From positions 241,634 to 305,633 of the forward strand of contig VXCM01001367.1 in assembly GCA_014773175.1 (NCBI GenBank): 64,000 nucleotides of DNA. Direction: 5' to 3'. The position numbers and the translations under genes are program-made. The notes below the pieces were generated by a model. It saw only the letters and a program-made list of their open reading frames with translations, ran no database searches and had not been told where the DNA came from. Shown here piece after piece: positions 58,460 through 64,000 of the stretch (position 1 is its first letter; the number at the start of each line of letters is the position of its first letter). This DNA comes from Lucifuga dentata (lineage: Eukaryota; Chordata; Actinopteri; Ophidiiformes; Bythitidae).

Positions 58460-59727
58460 TGTTACAAACGAGACTAAAGACAAAAAACAAGTATAAAAAC
58501 AAAGTTTTTTCTTGATCCGTCTTTATAAGGTCAAAACTGATTGCATGCTGCTGAATCAGCATAATCTCAGCTAAATATCAGTGGCTGCTGTGTGTTTCTG
58601 GCTCCACTTGTTACTGTGCTGTTTGTACATTTGTCAGGTGAAGTCCTTACTCTGACACAAAACATGAGCAGGCTTACAGTGGATGACTGTAGTTGCATGG
58701 CATCACAGCATCAAGGCTGTAATGCAGCATTTACAGGGAATATTGGTCATTGTAATTGCCTGAGAAGGTCTGATAAATAATTTTGAGAAAACATATGGAA
58801 TAGTTGATTTATATTTCAGTTGACCTATTTTAAAGAAAAAGGCCATGGTTGTTGTCATTACCCTTCCATTCTTTACTTTAATCGAGCCAGTGTGAAAACG
58901 TTGAAATAGAGTGTTTTCATTCATTCTTCAATAATGATTTTCAAACAGTGGTTTTCCATAATTTCTTGTATTGGGTTTATTTTTTAAGTATCTGCCTATA
59001 TCTATCTGTAAATGCATTTTATTTTTGATAAGGAGAAAGGACAGAGTAGAATAAGTATGTATTTAATGACAGAAAATATATTTATATCTGCTGATAGTTT
59101 TTAATGCTACAATGGAAAATTGATGGATGATTGATGAACCATATTTTTTGAAGGAAATGAAGAAAAAATAAATCGAGGTAGTACATGAACCATCTTGCAG
59201 ATGAAGCACAAAAGTGAAAACTTTATATCTGACATTTAGTATTGTAAAATAACTGGTCAAAAAATACATCTATGATGCTGATACTGAGGAACATCTGAAC
59301 TCAATTTGTTTGTGTATTGTTGTATTGCTGTTGAAAGCAAGGCATTCATCCTTCATTGACTTTTTTTTTGTGGCACCAAATTCTTTTAATTAGATTACAA
59401 CTCTAAAATGACCTTATTGTGAATAGAACTTTCAGCAATGAAAGGTCAAACTCATTGTATGTAACTCTCTTTTTCTCTGTTTTTCAGGACATGGAATTAC
59501 AAGTTCTCTTCCCTGTTGCCCAAAGGTCTATTTTCCATGTAGCTGTGCCATCCTTTTGAATGTGTGTTCAAGTTTTGGGAGTCTGCACATTAAAAAGAGA
59601 AATCCCAATAAGACATAACTCAGTGTGTAGTTGTCCAGATGGCCCAATCAGAAAAAAGTCTGGCAGTGGCATCTGGAGCCAGCAGGCCAGATGGAGAGAG
59701 CTGCAGATACGGGTTGAGTCATATAAG

Positions 59728-59763
<36 letters not shown>

Positions 59764-60120
59764 CAAGGACAAATGACAGCCACACCACCTTTTGTCATAC
59801 TGCTCCTTCTTTGGCTATTTTCATTTTGCCATACTGGTTAATGATGACCAGAGCAGATGGATGGTAAAAGTGAGGTGAGAAGAGAGTCTAATTTTTAATT
59901 TTCTCAATGTTCCAATTAATAATGGCACTGGGGTCCAGCCTATTTATAGCTGCCATGATAGACAGTTTGGTCCCTTGAACATGGATAGTTTTAGGCTCAG
60001 ATCAATTTTAATTTTACCAGTTCTTTATTTATTTATTTTAATTAATGAGCAATGTGGTCTGGTTAACAGCTTATGTCACATACACAGCATATGACTTTCA
60101 AAATCAGCAGATCACTGTAT
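58460..60120. other. Non-genic DNA; nothing seen
   Basis: AT-rich. Poly-A at 59732-59761. No recognised repeat family. Confidence 0.6.
59732..59761. repeat. poly-A run
   Basis: 30 A's without an N. Confidence 0.85.
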
Positions 60121-60124
60121 TCTT

Positions 60125-60658
60125 TTAAAATTTCAAGCTTTTTAACTTGGAGAAATCCCTGATGAGTCTGACTGGTCTCAAAGCTTTATGAAAACATATG
60201 AGTGACAGGAAATCACCCAGACCCCATGATACAGAATTTCTTCCTCCAAAAATGGTAATCCAATCCAGTGTGTGCACTACTTTGCAAAATAAATAAATAA
60301 ATAAATAAATAAAAATGGAGCCACGCTTGCTGATGTTTTGTTGCAGGTGTTGTAACTCCTCCCCCTTGCCCTGTCTTGCATTAAAATTGGCCATAGCTTG
60401 TTGCTTGTCACAAAACTTTTTACACTGCAGGATTTGGAATCCTTGACAGGTCCAGACATTTAGACAACAAGGTATCTCTGAGGTATCTGTGACATGTTGG
60501 TGTGATTTTTTAGATTGCATCTTTGACCAGTTCACACATAGCAATCGTTGCTCACAGAAGAAAGTGCAGATTTGCATCTGACCTGCTGTCAATCCAAAAA
60601 CTCTTGCATGAATATAGAAAATTGGGATTAAATTGTGAAGTCTGAATCTGGCCTTCAT
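60125..60658 (-). other. 177-codon open frame of unknown status
   Basis: The longest uninterrupted frame not obviously made by repeats or N's, although codons around 115-123 come from an (AAAT)n microsatellite (60286-60314). The N-terminal two thirds are cysteine- and glutamine-rich, with CKKFCDKQQAMANFNARQ; no signal peptide, membrane segment or domain is recognisable. No splice pattern, promoter or polyadenylation site supports it. The region might be a decayed repeat or a chance frame. Confidence 0.15.
60286..60314. repeat. (AAAT)n microsatellite
   Basis: Seven AAAT units. Confidence 0.95.
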
Positions 60659-60659
60659 T

Positions 60660-63065
60660 TCAGCTCAGACTGTGCACAATGCATGAGTTTGTACAGGAAA
60701 CCTTAAGGCGAGAGCATAAGTCACCACCCACACCTTTAAAAGTAAGCTGCATTATATCACGGTAACTCAAATAGTGTAGAGGGAGACTGTCTATACTGAG
60801 GTAAGGCTGCAGAGCTTCGTTGCATCATGTCAGTGTGTGATTATTTTGGTTTACGGACACCATAAAGAGCAGAGCACATGTAACCAGGCACAGACAGGTC
60901 ACTGAGAAGTTTAGGTGGGTTGATCTGTTGTAGTATAGAGTCTTCTCTTTTGTCTTTCTTTTGCTCTCCCCCTTCACGCAGGCTCATATAACATATTTTT
61001 GCTGCAGGGAATCTAACCCATGTCTCTGTTACAGTTCATGGTGCTAATGCTCAGATGGTAAACAGCTTTAAACTCCTTAGCATTATAATTTTTAATATTC
61101 TCACCCAGCTCAACAATGCCAGTTCTCAAAAAGGCCCATTGATTTCTGTTCTTTTAAAAGAAACTTAATACTTTTACACAGGACTGTAGTCTGTTCCATA
61201 GTTTTTACAAAATTGTGATTGAGAACCAGTTTTGTGAGTGTATGGTTTGCCACCACAGTAAAGTGCAAGTCTCTCAATAAAATACATCATGCAGTCTTTG
61301 TGGTCCGCATCTTCCCTCTCTAGAGGACCTGTACACACCAAGAATGCTCTATGATGCACAGTCTATAACCAGTCATGGTTAAGGCCACCCTGCCTTAGTG
61401 GTTCTTCTTCTTCTTACTGCTGTCTGGAAGACGTTACTGTTCTTTTTATTCACTTCCTTAAGAGTATTTTAATGTTCTACATTTTAAAATGACATCTGAT
61501 GCACTTTAGACTTTTTATGGTTTTTATTGGGTTTCCTTTTAATATATTCTTTTATGGATCCATACAACTGTATATTGTATATATTTAATTTTATTGATCT
61601 TTTATGTATATGTATCCCCTCTTGTTGGGGTGTTTTGTTGTTGTTTTTTATTTTTATGTATTTTTTTTTTTATTATTATTTATTGTTTTTACTGTTTAAT
61701 TTACTGTCTGCTCTGCACTTTTAATTCCAATGTGTTTATCACAAATGGCAAATAAACTAAACTGACTTCTGACTCCTGATACATGCTAATACCACTCTGA
61801 AGATTCCTGGTTCCGACTGGTTCAGATTATTTGGGGTGTATAGGTTTTTGTTTTGTTTTGTTTTGTTTTTAAGTATGTTGTATTTACTTTACATTTTTTT
61901 AATCCCTACATGGCAGAACAGGCACAGAAACATAAAATGCAGGCCAATGACATCTAGCCCAACATAGCATTATACCACATAAAAACACAGCTCATTCTCA
62001 GTCCCCCTGTGTGTGTGCCAGAGAACCATTTTAAAGAGAGACATTTATAGTAATCCCCCCCAGAGGGAGCATGCAATGTATTCTCATTCTCTGGGGATTT
62101 CACATGATAACTAGTGCTTTTCTTTATCCAAGTGTAAAAAGGTCAGAACCTGACTGGATGCTTTACACGCCCACAGTAATACTTCCTGGAGTGCAGCACA
62201 AACCCAGCTAGCCCACAAGCTAATTAATCCAACCTGCCTTACAACCACCCGTCGAGCACCTTATCAGCGTAGGTCAGCGGCTGTGGTAAAGGGTCAGTGC
62301 TTTTCAAACAGCCTAGTAGCTGAAGTGTGAACAGACCGCGGTGGTAGCAATTGTAAACGAGTAGACAGAGGTGTCTGTCATGGTAGGTCTTTTAACACAC
62401 AGCCTTCTACAAACTGCTCAATCATAAAACAGATAGCACTGTGGGGTTTCTAATGAATTTTTTGTCTTGTTAGTTGTAACAGCCTGAATATGTTGCTTAT
62501 CTTTTAAACTGTCAGTAATTACAGTAAATTGTATTATAGTTCCTGTATTTCACATGCAAATCAACTTTTTAAGGTGAGGGACATAAAACAACTACGTCCT
62601 ATCCCATCCTATCCTATAAGTTCACTCATGTATTTTTTGCAGAGAAATGAAGACACATTGATTAACTTGTGTCTAAAAATCATAGACTGAATGTGAATTT
62701 TACAGTAAACATTGTTTTTCCCCATTCTGCCCATTGTTTTTATGTATTCATACCTTTATTTTTTTTAATCTATTTATTGGCTCAGTTGCAATTTGCTGCC
62801 TAAACTAGGGTTCTTAATGATTTATTGATCATCAATTAATCACTGTTAAGACTGTGTGACACTGTGTGTTCATGCAAATGTTTAGATCCCAGTGGGTGTT
62901 TTCAGTAGTTAAACTTGCCATGCTGTACCAGCAGCAAACAGGATCAAAGCTTGGTGATGTGCTAGAAGAATGAGTTTGCCCAAATTGCAAGAAGTACCAT
63001 AATATGCACCTGCACCATCCTTTCCTTACCAGCATCACCACATGGTTGATGTCACACAGTTCTTA
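60660..63065. other. Non-genic DNA
   Basis: No gene supported. Contains (TTTTG)n at 61847-61869. The T-rich stretch 61500-61760 ending 'caaataaactaaactgact' resembles a retroposon 3' end, but I cannot name it. Confidence 0.55.
61847..61869. repeat. (TTTTG)n microsatellite
   Basis: Four to five TTTTG units; a similar short block is at 46083-46100. Confidence 0.9.
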
Positions 63066-63070
63066 TTCCA

Positions 63071-63213
63071 TCAGAAGAACTAAACCAGTGCTATAAAATG
63101 AGCTGAGAATGAGAATGTTCGATAGTGTGCGATGGAAATATAAGTAAATTTAAGTCCTCCATCATGTTCTCATTTCCAGCTCATCATAGTACTGGTTTGG
63201 TTCTCAGTTTCTG
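63071..63213. repeat. Imperfect long hairpin (foldback, ~45-bp arms)
   Basis: The left arm 63071-63117 ('actaaaccagtgctataaaa', 'tgagctgagaatgagaatg') pairs with the right arm 63163-63213, whose inverse reads 'accaaaccagtactatgatg', 'agctggaaatgagaacatg'. The loop is about 45 nt. It could be a tiny MITE or a hairpin-forming transcript; no target duplication is evident. Confidence 0.65.
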
Positions 63214-63219
63214 AAGGAA

Positions 63220-64000
63220 GAAGCAACATCATCCATGTTGCAATAGTAGAGAACATTAAAACATTTAACTGTTGTAACTTTAAATAAAGCTTTCACAGAA
63301 GAGCAGCATGCATTTGTGTTTTATAAACCTTTTATGATTAATGCATTATTGATCATTAATGTGGCTAATGTAAGGAAATTAAAGTTTGCATGCTTAGTCT
63401 GATTTTTTCTTTCTTGCCTGGCTGCCCTTATGAATAAAGTGGTGAAACAAAAGGTTAAACATTTAAGAAATTAGAATAAAGTGTAAATAATTTAGTGAAT
63501 TTCCTGTGTCTTGAATTTTCACTGTAACTTCCAGGCACTAAGTCAAATTCACTGTCTTACACAATGTAAAGCTTGGGGGGATTTTACCTTGAACCTTGCA
63601 TGGCCAGAACAATTGCCTAGATTAGCATTCATGTTTCTACAGGCTAAGTGGATTCAGTCATGGATCAACCATATTCATCTACTGTACATCATGCACTGTA
63701 TCTTAAGCCAGACGGGATTCAATTAAACATTAAGCATTTATTATTAATTGATTAGATCCTAAAATGTGGTCAATGGCCTGTGGTTAATTTTTTATATAGG
63801 TTTTAAGAGTATGTTAGGTTCACACTTTCTGTGAAATAATTTCTGGGAAATTATATAGAAAGTGGATTTTAAAAATAAATCTATATACACTTTCTATATG
63901 GAATCATTTTTAAGGCAACATATACCAGGCATATTATAAATGCAGCCTCAAGGGGGCACAAGCCAGTGTCCACCTTGTGCCGGTCCCAAGCCCGAATAAA
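63220..64000. other. Non-genic DNA; nothing seen
   Basis: AT-rich to the window end. The last 60 bases are more GC-rich ('gccagtgtccaccttgtgcc') and resemble the start of a repeat cut by the window, but too little is visible. Confidence 0.5.

Noticed and set aside
61500..61760. 3' untranslated region of a host gene (T-rich, AATAAA-like end)
   Set aside because: No upstream coding exon; it looks more like a retroposon 3' end, and I cannot name it.

Overview
The window reads as AT-rich, gene-poor nuclear DNA of a ray-finned (teleost) fish. The inference rests on very dense CA/GA/TA microsatellites and on several repeat families I recognise from fish genomes: a tRNA-like SINE, a LINE of the RTE/Expander type, a LINE reverse-transcriptase tail common in fish, hAT-like and TTAA-target MITEs, and LINE 3' tails ending in 'gctatataaa'-like sequence. 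I see no host protein-coding gene, rRNA or tRNA I can defend. The window is best taken as intergenic DNA or the inside of a large intron. One short minus-strand segment (58121-58288) has the form of an exon and is kept only as a candidate.

Layout. 1-9.5 kb: plain AT-rich DNA, microsatellites and a 1.15 kb TTAA-flanked MITE (3968-5118). 9.5-11 kb: a decayed RTE-like LINE piece on the minus strand, then an L1/Tx1-like reverse-transcriptase piece with a YADD box on the plus strand. 15.8-19.2 kb: a pentanucleotide repeat, a hAT-like MITE and a frameshifted LINE reverse-transcriptase end. 20.4-23.6 kb: tRNA-like repeats, including a SINE with a 13-bp target-site duplication sitting inside a second copy of the 3968 MITE. 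28-30 kb: a degenerate reverse SINE copy and a small TTAA-flanked element. 36.2-37.4 kb: a probable solo LTR (TATA box, AATAAA) split by a PIF/Harbinger-like MITE. 41.2-41.7 kb: a third copy of the TTAA MITE, with clear inverted repeats. 44.0-44.7 kb and 58.4 kb: copies of another dispersed fish repeat. 46.7-47.05 kb: two adjacent palindromes and a LINE tail. 52.0-53.0 kb: a perfect hairpin, an 82-bp-arm foldback and another dispersed repeat. The rest is low-complexity DNA and unremarkable sequence, parts of which could be conserved non-coding elements.

Assembly quality matters here. There are 17 isolated single N's (477, 2655, 3492, 5780, 8866, 13084, 18979, 22276, 24192, 25419, 29872, 33694, 35229, 36836, 48214, 56272, 58352), nearly all in homopolymers or microsatellites. 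At three of them the 63-67 bp on the two sides are identical, so contig ends were abutted without merging their overlap. Open frames crossing these points are artefacts.

Nothing here amounts to a new biological system. The most checkable points are the nested insertions, the unmerged overlaps, a set of perfect short-loop palindromes, and the exon-like segment near 58.2 kb. Family names for repeats come from memory of fish repeats, not from a database search.
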